From Lytechinus pictus (lineage: Eukaryota; Echinodermata; Echinoidea; Temnopleuroida; Toxopneustidae), in contig NC_087252.1 of assembly GCF_037042905.1 (NCBI RefSeq), forward strand, positions 33,441,465 through 33,505,464: DNA of 64,000 nt. The letters are read 5' to 3'. A model generated the notes under the pieces. It was not told the origin of the DNA and searched no databases. It was given only the letters and a program-made list of their open reading frames with translations. Both the position numbers and the translations under genes were made by a program. Shown in pieces: positions 29,801 through 43,700 of the stretch (position 1 is its first letter; each line of letters begins with the position of its first letter).

Positions 29801-32800
29801 TAGAATGATGTATTTCTTACCATCATAAAAGACAAAAAATAGTAGGGGGGACATTTGATATTGTGTCCCCCCCACTGTTTTGAGTAGGGGGGACACGTCC
29901 CCCCTGTCCCCCCTGGGATTTCCGCCCATGACCAGAGTAATGCAAATCTTTAAAATGCCATAACTTTGTTAACACTGGTAGGTGTTTCATAAAGCTGTAA
30001 GTTAAGAGCGACGTGAAGAATGACTGGTGATCATTTCTTGTGGTAAATTGTATATACCAAAATAATCATTGGCGATGGTTTAGCCCATAAGGTAAGAAAG
30101 GATCACCAGTCCTTAAAGTCGCGTACGAACAGCTTTATGAAACGGCCCTCTTGTCTGAATTTGATTAAATTGTCAGTGTTTTGTTTATCTGATTTTTCTT
30201 TATCTGTTCAAATCATTATTTTGACCCTGGAGCATCCCTTCAATTCATGTCTAATTTGCATACATGTAATTGCAAGAGTAATGGTGAAAAGTAAAAGATC
30301 AATGACTGGAACAATTTCCATAATATGCGTGTCAAGTTTTTAGGTTATTAACCAGTTGAATCTCAAGTTATTACAATTTTGCATATTAATTCATTCGTAC
30401 AAATCAAAATTTCTTTATCATCTTGGTTGCATATTATAATTATGCTCACAAAAACAACAGATATAAAATTAAGTTACCAACTCTACATCTGTGTGAAATT
30501 TGGTGTGATTATTTATTTGCCCCTCCTGTTTCAATTTATGTAATTTTTGCATAGTAATTGAGCAATTTTTCCCATTATGTACAAATTAACTTATTTATCA
30601 TCTAATTTGCATATTATAATTATGATCACAAGAAGAACAGATATGAAATAAAGTTACAAACTCTACATCTGTAAAATTTGGTGATTATTTGCCCCTCCTG
30701 TTTCAACTTACGAAGTATGACATTTGTGCATATTAATTAGCTTGGCTTAGTCATACAGCCATTTTCCTATGGGTCCAAAGGTCAAAATCTGTGTTTTTCT
30801 ACATTTTCAAATTTCCATCCAGGTTTTATAGTGAATGGGTACATGGGTCGGAAGACAGTCTTTGAATGCTTCAGCGCCTGATTAGCAGCACTTCAAATCA
30901 TTGTAATGTTATTTTGAATAGGGATTTTCTTTTCAACTCGTGTTTGTCTTCATGTATAATTTTTTTTTTAATTTATCTAGAGCCAGAATCAGACAATTTC
31001 TCACTAAAAATGAGTGGTATGCAAGAGGCATTTATCAAGTTTCTCGAAAGAAGAAAGAGAGTAATAGAAGGTATGGGTACTCTTCTTTTTTTTCATGTAT
31101 GTTATGTACATCAACAACAGGTTTTTCTGCACGTTGAATGCATGATCTGGAGTTAAATATGTACATTGTAGGAATTTAAAGATTTTAAAAGTTGATTTTG
31201 TCACGAAGGTATAAAAATTTATGAGAGAAATATGAAGCATTGTGATGTGATATGGCCAAGTGGATTTGTCTCTGAACTTTGAAACTTGGGGTAATTGGTT
31301 CGAATCCAAGCCGTCGTGTATGTAGTTTCTTTCTAAAGCAAGGAATTTACCCACATTGGCCTGCACTCAACCCAGGTGTTAGGTGAATGGGTATCAAACA
31401 GGATAAGCGGTCAACTCCACCCCCTAAAAGTGTTGATTTTAAGAAATATAGACAAATCAAACTAGCATAATGCTGAAAATTTTATCATAATCGGATTCAA
31501 AACAAGAAAGTTGTAACATTTTAAATTTTCGCTTATTTTTCCCAAAACAGTGATATGCACAACTCAGTGACATGCAAATGATATAGTCGATGATGTCCCT
31601 CACTCACTATTTCTTTTGTTTTTTATTGTTTGAATGATAAAATATTTCATTTTTATACGCTTTTCCTAGATGGGACGCATTATGGTATCACGCTCGGTGT
31701 CCGAACATCTGTCTGTCCGTCCTTTAACTTTTCCTTGTAAATGCGATAACTTGACTTAACCTAGCTCATATAGTTTGGTGTGTATGATACTAGCATAGAT
31801 TGATTTTGAGGTCAAAAACTCAAAGGTCAAGGTCACAGTGACATATTTTCATCTTACCCTTTTGCAGTCCCTGTAAACGTGATAACTTCAGTTTATTTCA
31901 CTTAACCGAGGCTCATATAATTTGGTGTGTATGATACTAGCAGGGATCACAGGAAGACTTTTGATTTTGAGGTCATGAGGTCAAAGGTCAAGGTCATCGT
32001 GACATATTTTCATCTTACCCTTCTGCATGCAGTCCTTGTAAACCTGATAACTTCAGTTTAACTTAACCTACATGTAGTCTCATATAATTTGGTATGTATG
32101 ATACTAGCATGGATCCCAGGAAGCCTATTGATTTTGAGGTCAAAAGGTTAACCACTTGACTGCTATAGGCTGTAATGCGCACTGACCCCCCTGGTGCTAC
32201 TGAATGGGACTAACAAGTTAGATCTCTTTGGGATTACAACCGACAGCAACTTGAGGGGAAAATGTAAATAATCACATCACTTTCTTCATCACTATTTCCA
32301 ATATCCATACAAAAAAATCATCCTCCCCTTCTGACACAGATCTTTCACTAAATTTATTACTCCTATCGTCTAAAGTTTCGTCAAAATCCTTCCGATTCAC
32401 TTCTCCACTGTGAGTCGCCATTTTGAACTGAGCGCTGTACACTATCACGATGGAAAAGTGAATACAAACATTTATAAATCACTGCAAAAGTTTCGATAAC
32501 TTTTGTGGAATAGGGCCATCTGGTGACCATAGTCTGAAAAATGATATACATGTGCTGTTTTCATCGTAGGGGTATTAACAGCGCAGTGCTGACATCTCAA
32601 ACAGAAGATAGGTCAAGAACGTAATATTATGTGCCCCGCACAGATCGTACACTCGCCCAGCAGGTAATGTTACGTGCTACGCAGTCAAATGGTTAAAGGT
32701 CAAGGTCACACTGACATGTTTTCATCTTCTTCTGAAGTCATTGTTAAAGCGATAACTTTAGTTTAACGTAACCTAGGCTCATACAATTTGGTGTGTATGA

Positions 32801-34678
32801 TACTAGCATAGTTACTAGCAATTCTATTGATTTTGAGATCAGAAGGTCAAAGGTGAAGTTGCCACCTCTCACTTTTCTTGCTTGACCAATAACTCCATTT
32901 TCTGCATTACAGACGGGCATAGTATGTGCTTTTTTAAGGGGGGGGTGGGGCCTTATAGACAATGCAGGTTTTAACATTTGTCTCGTTTGTTGTTTAACTT
33001 TTTTCAAAACTTTCTGATGTATAATTTATGTTCTAAAATATTAATGTGAATTATACATAATTTTGTGAGTCATATCAAGCTTTTCCAAAGGTTTTTTTTT
33101 CCGTTATCAATCTTTGTACACGATGAACATTCTTTATTCACTATTGTTTCAATTTTAATATTTGTATGTACATGTACATACGTGTATGCATTGTTTGTAA
33201 TAATTGTGTAAATATGTTATGAGAATGGAATGAATAAATTATAAATTTAATTTTACAATTTATTTATTATTTATAATTTGCTTCAAATTTTATTTCATAG
33301 GTTATGAGAGTGCAAACCCTCAAGTGCAGGTAATTTTTAAAGAATATCTATCTGTCTCAGACTAGGGATAATTATTTGTTGTTGTTATGTTTCACTAATT
33401 CTTATGTCTCATTGATCTACAATTTATGATTTTACACACAAACAGACACACACACACACAAAACAAATTACATTTATACATGTTTTGACTGGTCAAAACC
33501 TTTGAAAACTTCTGAAAACTGGTAATCAATGGTGTAAGAGTTTAAAATATCCTGTCAAGTACTGTATTGAAGAAAAAGAAATCCCTGCATATTCTGCTTT
33601 GTGACCATATTTCCAGTTTGTCATTCCAGTATTGATATCAATTTAAGGGTTTATGATATGTAATAGGAAACTTAGCAAAGAACAAAAATGTATAATGATC
33701 CCAATATTAAGAATGAAAGTCAATCATATAGGGCTACATTGTACAAAAAATTGTTATCAATTGTTTATAAACCTAAACGAGTGTATACCTATTTTGGTCA
33801 ATTTGCTCCTTTGAAATGGGGGGTGTTAGGGTAGCACTTACAATGTAAATGCCGAGTTGCGTACGGTGAGAAAGGTTTTACTGCATTGGTCAGATTGTGT
33901 CTTGAGGACGGGTACTAATGTGTATCTATCAATAAGATCATCGCACATTGCATATCATGTATTCATCAGCATTTAAGTTTGACTTAAAGGAGAATGAAAC
34001 CTTTGGACCAAGATAGCTTGTGTGAAAACAGAAAAATCAAAGAAACAGATCAACGAAAGTTTGAGAAAAATCGGACAAATAATAAGAAAATTATGAGCTT
34101 TTGAATATTGTGATCACTAATGCTATGGAGATCCTCACATTGGCAATGCGACAAAGATGTGTGATGTCACTCTTGAACAACTCTCCCCATTACTTGAGTA
34201 TATATTTCACTTAAATTGCCTCTTTTATTACATATCTATCAGTAGAACATGTATTCTTTCTATAGGAGGGCATGTAATACAGATTTTTAAACAATACATC
34301 ATGGATAAAGAGTTTGTATCACAATACGAAAAAGCAAAAAGACACATTTTCAGGGTATTTCATAGTCCATCAAAGGGAAAGTTGTTCATGTGTGACATCA
34401 CACATCCTTGTCGCGTTGCCAATGGGAGGATCTCCATAGCATTAGAGATTGCAATATTCAAATGCTCATAACTTTCTCATTATTTGTCCTACTTGTTCCA
34501 AAGGTTTCATTCCCCTTTAAGTCATACTTAAATATTTGTTAAACACTTCCAGGATTATTACAGTATCTTGTTTTCCCCTTGAAATGTAAATGAAATTCAA
34601 TGAAAAATGCAGGCATGAAAATTCTCCGCGTTTCCGCGGATTTCCGCGTTTTTTGTTTGCTGAATTTCCCCCCCCCCC

Positions 34679-34714
<36 letters not shown>

Positions 34715-37700
34715 ATTTTTTTTAAACCAGGGAAGTGCTATTGCTATTCTTTAGTATTTTTTAGTTTTTTTTAATTGAATTTTGGACAAAAAATCCATAT
34801 AAATACTTCATTACAATCATTCAACTCAAACAGGTTTTTGGAGTTGTAAAATTGATAAAACCCAGGAGCTTAAGGGGGCGTTGCCCCCTGGACCCCACCC
34901 GTTAGCAGCGAGCGGCAAGCCGCTCGCCCGGTGGGCTTTGCCCACCGTCTTGTCAACTACATTTCCAAAACCCTTTCAGCTTTTTTTTTCATACCCAATT
35001 TTCATGCCTGAAAATGCAATGTATGAAATCATGCCCTTTTCTTTATTTACAGTCAGAAGTCAATCAATATCAACGGGAAACTACGTCAGCTGAGTATACT
35101 GAGGGTAAGTCTGCTACATGGTGACACTATGGTTAAGTTGTCATTTTTATTTTTACAGTTTGTTCCAGCATCCTGTGGTGCAATTTTTTTATTCAAGAAT
35201 GTAAACAGATATATAGGTGGCCATTTTATTTGATTCTGGATGTACTCATTTTAAAATCGTTACCAAAACTGGCATTTATCTTCACAACCTTAATTGCTTG
35301 ATATTTTATTAATGAAAAATACTTGAAGTTTGAGTCCTTGTTTCATTTTATGTCATGTCTGTCAGTTGCATAAAAAGTAAGGTTTTTTCCCCACAAAATA
35401 CTTTTTTTCTCTCTAAATACTTCATTGTAATTGGCTTCTCTATTGTGTATTGGATGTTCATACTAGGCCAGGCTATTGTAGTTAATCTTACATGGGAGGG
35501 GGATGGGCAAGACCCACCCCCCCCCCCCCACACAGAATTTCAGTGATTAAAATTTCTGATAATTAATTTTCCAAAATATTTGGTATTTTCTTTGATAATT
35601 GCTTTTCTGGAAATTATAGAGCTAGTTTTTAATCAAGAAATAAAGGAGCATACACTGTTAAAAGTTTTGGTCTAAACACTATTTATGGCCATTCTAGCAA
35701 ATTTGGTAATACAAAAAATTAGAATAAAAGAATTTAAATTTCCTTTTTTTTTTGGAAGAATAATGATAATTTTCATGTAATGGTGTGAATTTTGGTTTGA
35801 AGCAGAATTTGCATTAAATTTGTACATGAACTTGCGTTTTTATCCCCCAGCAATTTTATGTTCAACACGCAATTTGATACATTGCAGACTTCGAAACCAT
35901 GAACCCAGGTCAGGTATTGCAAATTGGTTCAGAAAATCTGCCTGGAAAAACTTTGGGAACCTGGAATTTTAAATTTTGAAGTTTGAAGGGGTGAAGTTTT
36001 TATAAAAGTGCAATATGTCGATATCCTCTTCACCGCCTAGTTATATTTCTCCTTCAATCTGGACAGTGCCATGATTGTTGCTGTCAATGCACAATTCATT
36101 GTGTATGTTTGAGTGTCTGTTTAATCTGTTCTGCTTCTATTTATTTTGTTTCAAGGCAAGAAGAGAAGGAGGATACGCAAATGTTTTTTGTGTGGGATGA
36201 TGATTCCACGCATGTCCATGCACATCACCAGAAAGCATGCTAATCTTACACTACAAGAGAGACATGAATACCGAGAAATTATGCTCAGAGAGTAAGTTTA
36301 TTATTGGGTTGGGGAGGGGAGGGTAAAAAAAAATTAAGTGCGACTTAGATAGAGTCCTGGGGCCGATTCCAGGAAACGGTCTTTGCAAGAAATGTCTTTG
36401 TATCGTCCATTTAATACAATGGGCCGTGTGAAACGCATTTTTAACATATTACCTGCAAACAAATTTGATTTGTCCATTAGAGTCAACGAAATTATTGTTT
36501 ATAGAATGATGTATCTCATAAAATTGTATGAAAATGTGATTTAAAAGTGATTTATGTAGGTTCAGGAGATCCCTTAAAACATATCTATTCAATGCATAAA
36601 GTACCAACTTTGAACTAATGGTCCAATATAAATATCTTGATGACTTTATTCTTACCTTACACTATTTCTTCTTTAAGCGCATAGGACATGCTTTGCTATG
36701 TGTCATGCGCTATACAAGAATTGAGCATTATTATTATTATTATTAAAAGCTCACTTTTATTTGTTTATCATAAATTTCAGAAATATCCCACATATACAGC
36801 TTATCTTAAAAGATGAGCGACACAAAGGCCGATCGTTGATTGTGCAATTGTCCCCTGCTCAAACAGGAAATACGCAGGTTTTAACATGTGGTCGGATATT
36901 GGAAAAGGTTACCGGTATTTATAAAAGGGCCTACAACTTTCTTGAAAAAAATAATTGTCTTTTTAAATCTCAATACGGTTTCTGTAGTGACCATTCAACA
37001 GAACTGGCTCTCCTTGAATTAACTAATAAAATTACTGACTCTTTTGAACGCGATTCATTCGCGATTGGAATATTTATTGACCTGTCAAAAGCGTTTGACA
37101 CGATTGATCATACTATACTTTTATCAAAACTTAATAACTATGGTATTCGTGGGACTGCCCTTGATCTTTTCACTAGTTACCTCTTAAATCGTAAGCAATG
37201 TACTTTATTTAACTCTGTTCAGTCCGAATATAGGACAATTACATGCGGAGTTCCACAGGGGTCATTACTTGGCCCGCTCTTATTTATTTTATTTATCAAT
37301 GACATGTACCGTTCATCAGACCTTCTTTCCTTTATCATGTACGCTGACGATACGAACATAGTTTATTATTCTGATAAAAACTTTACCACTTGTGTGAAAC
37401 TGTTAATACCGAATTGAGTATTGTCTGTAAATGGTTCAGTGGAAATAAACTCACATTCAATTACAAATAATGCAATTACATTATATTCCGTAACTCTACA
37501 AGGCATATAGATTTTAATCATGTAGAAGTTAGGCTTAATAACCAAATTATTCCCAGAGTTGAAAATACAACATTTCTTGGTATTATCATTGACAGTAATT
37601 TAACTTGGTCACATCACATAAATGAAATTGAAAACAAGGTAGCGAAAAATATCGGAATTATATATCGCCTAAGCTTTTATCTTCCTAAACCGGTCATACG

Positions 37701-40700
37701 TACATTATATTGCTCTCTAATCCTGCCATATTTTTATTATTGTAATTTGGTCTGGGCTAACACATACCAAACCCATCTTAAAAAATTATGTTCCCTTCAA
37801 AATAAAATTTTGCGTATAATTTCTGAGAACGACATCATACCACCAACAGACACGAAATCTTTATTTCATTCCCAGAAACTGCTGAAATTAAACGACATCA
37901 ATAAACTTCAGCAATGTAATTTTACGTACAGGTGTTTAAATTCTCTAACTCCAGAAAATTTTCGTAATTTCTTTACACATGTATCAAATATACATCATTT
38001 TGATACCCGAACAAATAACCAAATATATATTCCTAAACACAGAAAGATTATCTTTCAACACAACATCCGTTATTCTGGCCCAAAAATATGGAATGATCTT
38101 CCGGACTACATAAAAAAATTATTGTCAGCAACTAGCTTAAAATTTAAAATTAAAAAAATGATTTTATCATCCTATGCTTGAATATCATACCTTATATTCC
38201 TTTTGATCTTTAGTTAACATAAATAATGTGCAACTGTTGCGGCGTTATAATTTTTTTTTCTCTCTCTCTCCATCATAAATTGTTGTACGCTCCATTTGCT
38301 CGTTACTCGGTAACTCATGCCCGCCTTCCTGCTCACTTCTCCCTCTCTCGTCTTCGTCTTCTTCCCGTTTTCTTCCCTTTTCTCTTTTCCTAGCCCTTCT
38401 TATCTTTGTGTTGTATTTTGTGTATTGTATATATTTGTCCACAGGCGTATCCCGTCACAAGCATGTGCTTCTAGGGACCTACGCCTTCCTCTGTACACAT
38501 AAGTTATATATATATATATATATTCTTTATGGAAATCGCTTTTTCATGTGAATTTTTGTTAACAAAAATGAAGAAATTTTGTAAAATGGAGGAAAATAAA
38601 TGAAATGAAAAAAATGCAGTTGTATGCTTCTCATGCTATTATACGCTTTTCACACTGCATTTCCTGAACCCCATCCTTAACCCTGGACTGTCCTTAACCC
38701 CATACTATTTTTTTTTGTTTGGTTTCACACTGTCTTTCTTAACCCCATACTATTTGTTTAGTCGGGGTCAACGCCATAATCCCGGACTATTGCATAGCTC
38801 ATGAATATTATTGATGATTTTGCCACACAGAGCGCGATTAACCTACAATTTTGACTTTTGTGATTTGCTAATGCTTTGCCCCATTTTTCCTTAGCCAGGT
38901 TTTGTTTCACACTGCATCTCTTAGCAATGCAATAAGCTGGCTAACCCTGCTTTTATGCAGGGCCAGATAGTACCTTACTTTTACCGTGAAAAACCACTTT
39001 GCTAAAACGTGTGAAATTGAAGAGGGCTAAGCCTAACCCCTGGATACTGGTGGGGCTAAGGCCCCCCCCCCCTCCCCGACTCTTAGCTCCACCAATTTCC
39101 CAGGGTTAACTTAAGGAAAATATATGCAGTGTGAAAAGCATGTTTGTATGACCAATAAAGTGATACATCGTGTACTGCTTGCTATGGGGAATCTTAAGTG
39201 TGACTCTTTAGAGGTTGTTGCAAGAAAATACTTGCAATCAATGAGAAATTACTGATGCAGATTTAAAAATCAATTTTAACTAAAGCTTATCAATGCCCAC
39301 CTATTGTTCTCGCGTTCGTGCGTACGGTCCTGGAGATTGGTATAAATAGAGTACGTCATCAGATAATTTTCGTCACTTGATAAAGAGTTGCAGCGGCACT
39401 CGAAAGCTCGTGAACTTGTAAGCTAGTGAACACTTTTTGCGAGAGTGATCACGAATTTCCTAGAAAGCCAGTGAACACTTTTTGCGAGAGTGATCACGAA
39501 TTTCCTTGTTGACCATAGTAGATTGCGAGACAAATGAATACCCTCTAGCGATTAAAGCTTATCAATTTACACGTTTTGATGCAAGAAGCAGACCACTGAT
39601 CTATTGCAAATTTGCACTGAAATGAAGGACTTTCTTTTTATTTTGGGACCTTAATTTGACTTGCAATCAGTTGCAGGTTTCTATTAATTGCAGTAACTCC
39701 CTTTTAGCAACGGCTAAACCCTAAATAGACTGGGCTATTTTGGCGCCTACGAAGACTGGTGGGGGTGGGGGTGTTGTAATCAATCTCGGTTGTCTATCGC
39801 GTGATTGCAACGAAAATTGAAATGCGTCGGTCATTTATTATCCAATGACGAGCACTAATGACTACTTGTATTGACTGGTCATGGAATTAAGATGAGGATG
39901 ATTTATTGCATGTATGGTACAATGAAAAACAAGGATCAACATCACCATCTTATAAAACATATACTAGATATACATCATATTGCTGTAGCATTGTATTGTC
40001 ACAGTTAGGATAGACTATCTGTCTCACGACCGGGAGGTCGAGAGTTTAAGCCTCGGCTTTGTCAGACCAAAATACGTAAAAAATATTGGAGTTGCTGCTA
40101 CCCTGTTTGGCTTTTCAACAATGCCAGGAATAGTGTTTTACCGATCTGGCGCTGCACAGTGACTACCGGGCCCACCATCAATTTGGCAAAAATAATTTGT
40201 GGAGTATTCATATTGCAGATTTCATTTTGAACAATAAACTATGGATTTTCATTTTTCATTTTTTTTCCACATTAGAAACTGTTCCTAGTGCATCTCATAC
40301 TACTGCCTCCATGATTTGTATTAGAATTAATATAATTTGTCCTTTTTCTTCCTCAAGGAAACCAGTTCTGAAAGCAAATGGCGAAAACAAAATTAGGAAA
40401 CTTTTGAAATGCCCTCTTTGTCCTGCAATTACACAAAGGATTGATAATCATATCGTGAAGATCCATGGCAAGAAGCGTGGCTCAAAAATAACGAAGGCTC
40501 TGACTGCGAAAGCAAGAGGTATGTTTCCAGTTTTGTTATGTAACAAGAACAACTTAGTGATTCATGCTTATTTTACAGGGGAGGGCCAAGGGGGTGTCAT
40601 GTAGCATAATAAGTTCAATATGTTTGAAATTTATTAAACTTTTCAACTCTTTTTTTTTCTTAATGTTCATGTAATATTTATATGAAGCACACATCTTTAT

Positions 40701-43700
40701 AGAAAGAAAGAACACCACTGTAACAACTATTCTCTTTAATGAAGCAAATTCATTTTTAAGTGTGACAGTATGTTGATTTAGTTCTACCTGTTTTTCTCAC
40801 CAGAATTAGAGGCCCAGAGAGCTGCCACTAGTGAACAGAACAAGACAATAGACGAGACGGAAGAGGACAAGACACTACACGAGACGGAAGAGGACAGGAC
40901 AATAGACGAGACAGAAGAGCACAGGACGAAAGCCAACATGACAAAACAATTCAGCACCGGAAGTGATGGATTTGAAGAATCTGGAGAAGACAGGATGGAA
41001 GAGGCAGAAGGTATGTATATTAACCCTACTTACTTGGAGGAGAGAGTTAGGAAGAGGACAGCAGGGATGGGGAGGGGAATCCAAGATCTGTACATACCGT
41101 CCTGGGCCCCTTAAATGATAATAATAGCAGGGCCCGTTGGGGGAACAGTTTTCGGAAATGAAGTGGCTACCCTGGGTAAATATGCTATCATTATTATTAT
41201 TAAAAATCACATGATAAACAAGACTGTCTAACCTCTATCGTAAGTCAAAGCCCCTTCTTTCGTTTGGAAGTTCCGCATGCAGCCTTGTATGACCAGTCCT
41301 CTTCTTAAAAGACAAAACAGTGTGAAATGCAGGAAAGCTGCTACGAAAAGACATTTGGTTCCCTTGTATTTGGCTTCCTGTAAAAAGACAGAATTTTGAC
41401 AAGTTACCTAACCCCATTCAAGCTACTTGGTCTACTATCAATTAGGTCTGATAGTCTCTTCTCTAGTGGTCTGATTAGTTACCTAACACCATTCAAGCTA
41501 CTTGGTCTACTATCAATTAGATCTGATAGTCTCTTCTGTAGTGGTCTGATTAGTTACCTAACACCATTCAAGCTACTTGGTCTACTATCAATTAGGTCTG
41601 ATAGTCTCTTCTCTAGTGGTCATATTAGTTACCTTACACCATTAAAGCTTCTTGGTCTACAATTAATTAGGTCTGATAGTCTCTTCTGTCGTGGTCTGAT
41701 TAGTTACCTAACACCATTAAAGCTTCTTGGTCTACTATCAATTAGTTCTGATAGTCTCTTCTGTAGTGGTCTGATTAGTTACCTAACACCATTCAAGCTA
41801 CTTGGTCTACTATCAATTAGATCTGATAGTCTCTTCTGTAGTGGTCTGATTAGTTACCTAACACCATTCAAGCTACTTGGTCTACTATCAATTAGATCTG
41901 ATAGTCTCTTCTGTCGTGGTCTGATTAGTTACCTAACACCATTCAAGCTACTTGGTCTACTATCAATTAGGTCTGATAGTCTCTTCTCTAGTGGTCATAT
42001 TAGTTACCTTACACCATTAAAGCTTCTTGGTCTACAATCAATTAGGTCTGATAGTCTCTTCTGTCGTGGTCTGATTAGTTACCTAACACCATTAAAGCTT
42101 CTTGGTCTACTATCAATTAGTTCTGATCGTCTCTTCTCTAGTGGTCTGATTAGTTACCTTACACCTTTAAAGCTTCTTGGTCTACAATAAATTAGGTCTG
42201 ATAGTCTCTTCTGTAGTGGTCTGATTAGTTACTTAACACCATTAAAGCTACTTGGTCTACTATCAATTAGGTCTGATAGTCTCTTCTCTAGTGGTCATAT
42301 TAGTTACCTTACACCATTAAAGCTTCTTGGTCTACAATCAATTAGGTCTGATAGTCTCTTCTGTCGTGGTCTGATTAGTTACCTAACACCATTAAAGCTT
42401 CTTGGTCTACTATCAATTAGTTCTGATAGTCTCTTCTCTAGTGGTCTGATTAGTTACCTTACACCTTTAAAGCTTCTTGGTCTACAATAAATTAGGTCTG
42501 ATAGTCTCTTCTGTAGTGGTCTGATTAGTTACTTAACACCATTAAAGCTACTTGGTCTACCATAAATTAGGTCTGAGAGTCTCTTCTCTAGTGGTCTGAT
42601 TAATTACTTAACACCATTAAAGCTTCTTGGTCTACTATCAATTAGGTCTGATAGTCTCTTCTGTAGTGGTCTGATTAGTTACCTAACACCATTAAAGCTA
42701 CTTGGTCTACTATCAATTAGGTCTGATAGTCTCTTCTGTAGTGGTCTGATTAATTACTTAACACCATTAAAGCTACTTGGTCTACTATCAATTAGGTCTG
42801 ATAGTCTCTTCTGTAGTGGTCTGATTAGTTACCTTACACCATTGAAGGTATAGTGTAATGTGTATGATTGGTTGATCTCAGACAAGGGCAATGAATCAAT
42901 TTTGAAATTATTACATTCATTAAATACCTATATTATTGCTCTATTTTATCACGGAAAAGAAACTTGCATAACTTCTTTATTTTCATGATATTGAGGGGTT
43001 AAACATTTATTATAACAGATCTCGGTTAACCTATTATCCTTGGAACATTCTTGTTGACGCCCTTGGGTTAAAAAATAAATTGATATTAGAACACCGTTCG
43101 AATCATGCATATTGATGAATACGTCATGACGCATGCGCAGTATCAAGAAATCCCTGTATCAACAAAGTGCAGTACTGTGTGTATAGCTGAGTAGAAAGCA
43201 AAACGGTGCGTGCAGCCTCAATGAGCCGATGCTAGCCGGCTGGCGACACGCTTGCGCTCTGTATTAGTTTCAGATATAATCCACTATTAGCGATAGCACA
43301 TACAGGATAAGAATATCATACTGAGCTACAGCTCCATGATTGTATCATACGTGGATAAGGATTCAGACACGTTGATTATCGGACGTGAATGACGAAGCAA
43401 AGGATTGCCCAAATACGGCTTACTTTCGGAATCTTACGTCATGAATCTGAAACTACTCCAAGACTAAAAGAGATACGAGAATCCCAGATATGGGCAAGGG
43501 CGGAGTTTGATTTTTATTCATGTAGATTGTAGCTCTTTTATTCACCTTTTCCCTTCATATATAGCTTGGCGTACTAAATACGGGAACTAGAGCGAGGCGC
43601 TAGCGCAGCTTACTGTATACTGACGATCCTTGGCCCTCCCCAAAGGAAAGGGGGAGGGAGGAGAGAGAAGAAAGAAAGAAGTGGATTGGTGAAAGAAAAT

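Larger units (their letters stand above)
27847..30242. mobile_element. MITE family G carrying two nested insertions
   Basis: Left end TTAAAGGGGTACTCTAGG at 27847; right end CCTGGAGCATCCCTTCAA near 30242. The arms are complementary in diverged form. The element is interrupted by the hAT-like copy at 28324-29930 and by a small MITE at 29990-30147, so about 630 bp is the element itself. Confidence 0.6.

Noticed and set aside
36761-37417. Open frame as an intact host gene
   Set aside because: Reverse-transcriptase motifs and a frameshift show it is a truncated LINE inside an intron.
41396-42190. 264-codon frame with a 25-residue repeat
   Set aside because: Produced by a 75-bp satellite whose period is divisible by three. 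It lies in an intron, later units contain stops and no splice borders fit.
41400-42850. Possible CRISPR-like array
   Set aside because: The repeats are head-to-tail without unique spacers, and the genome is eukaryotic.
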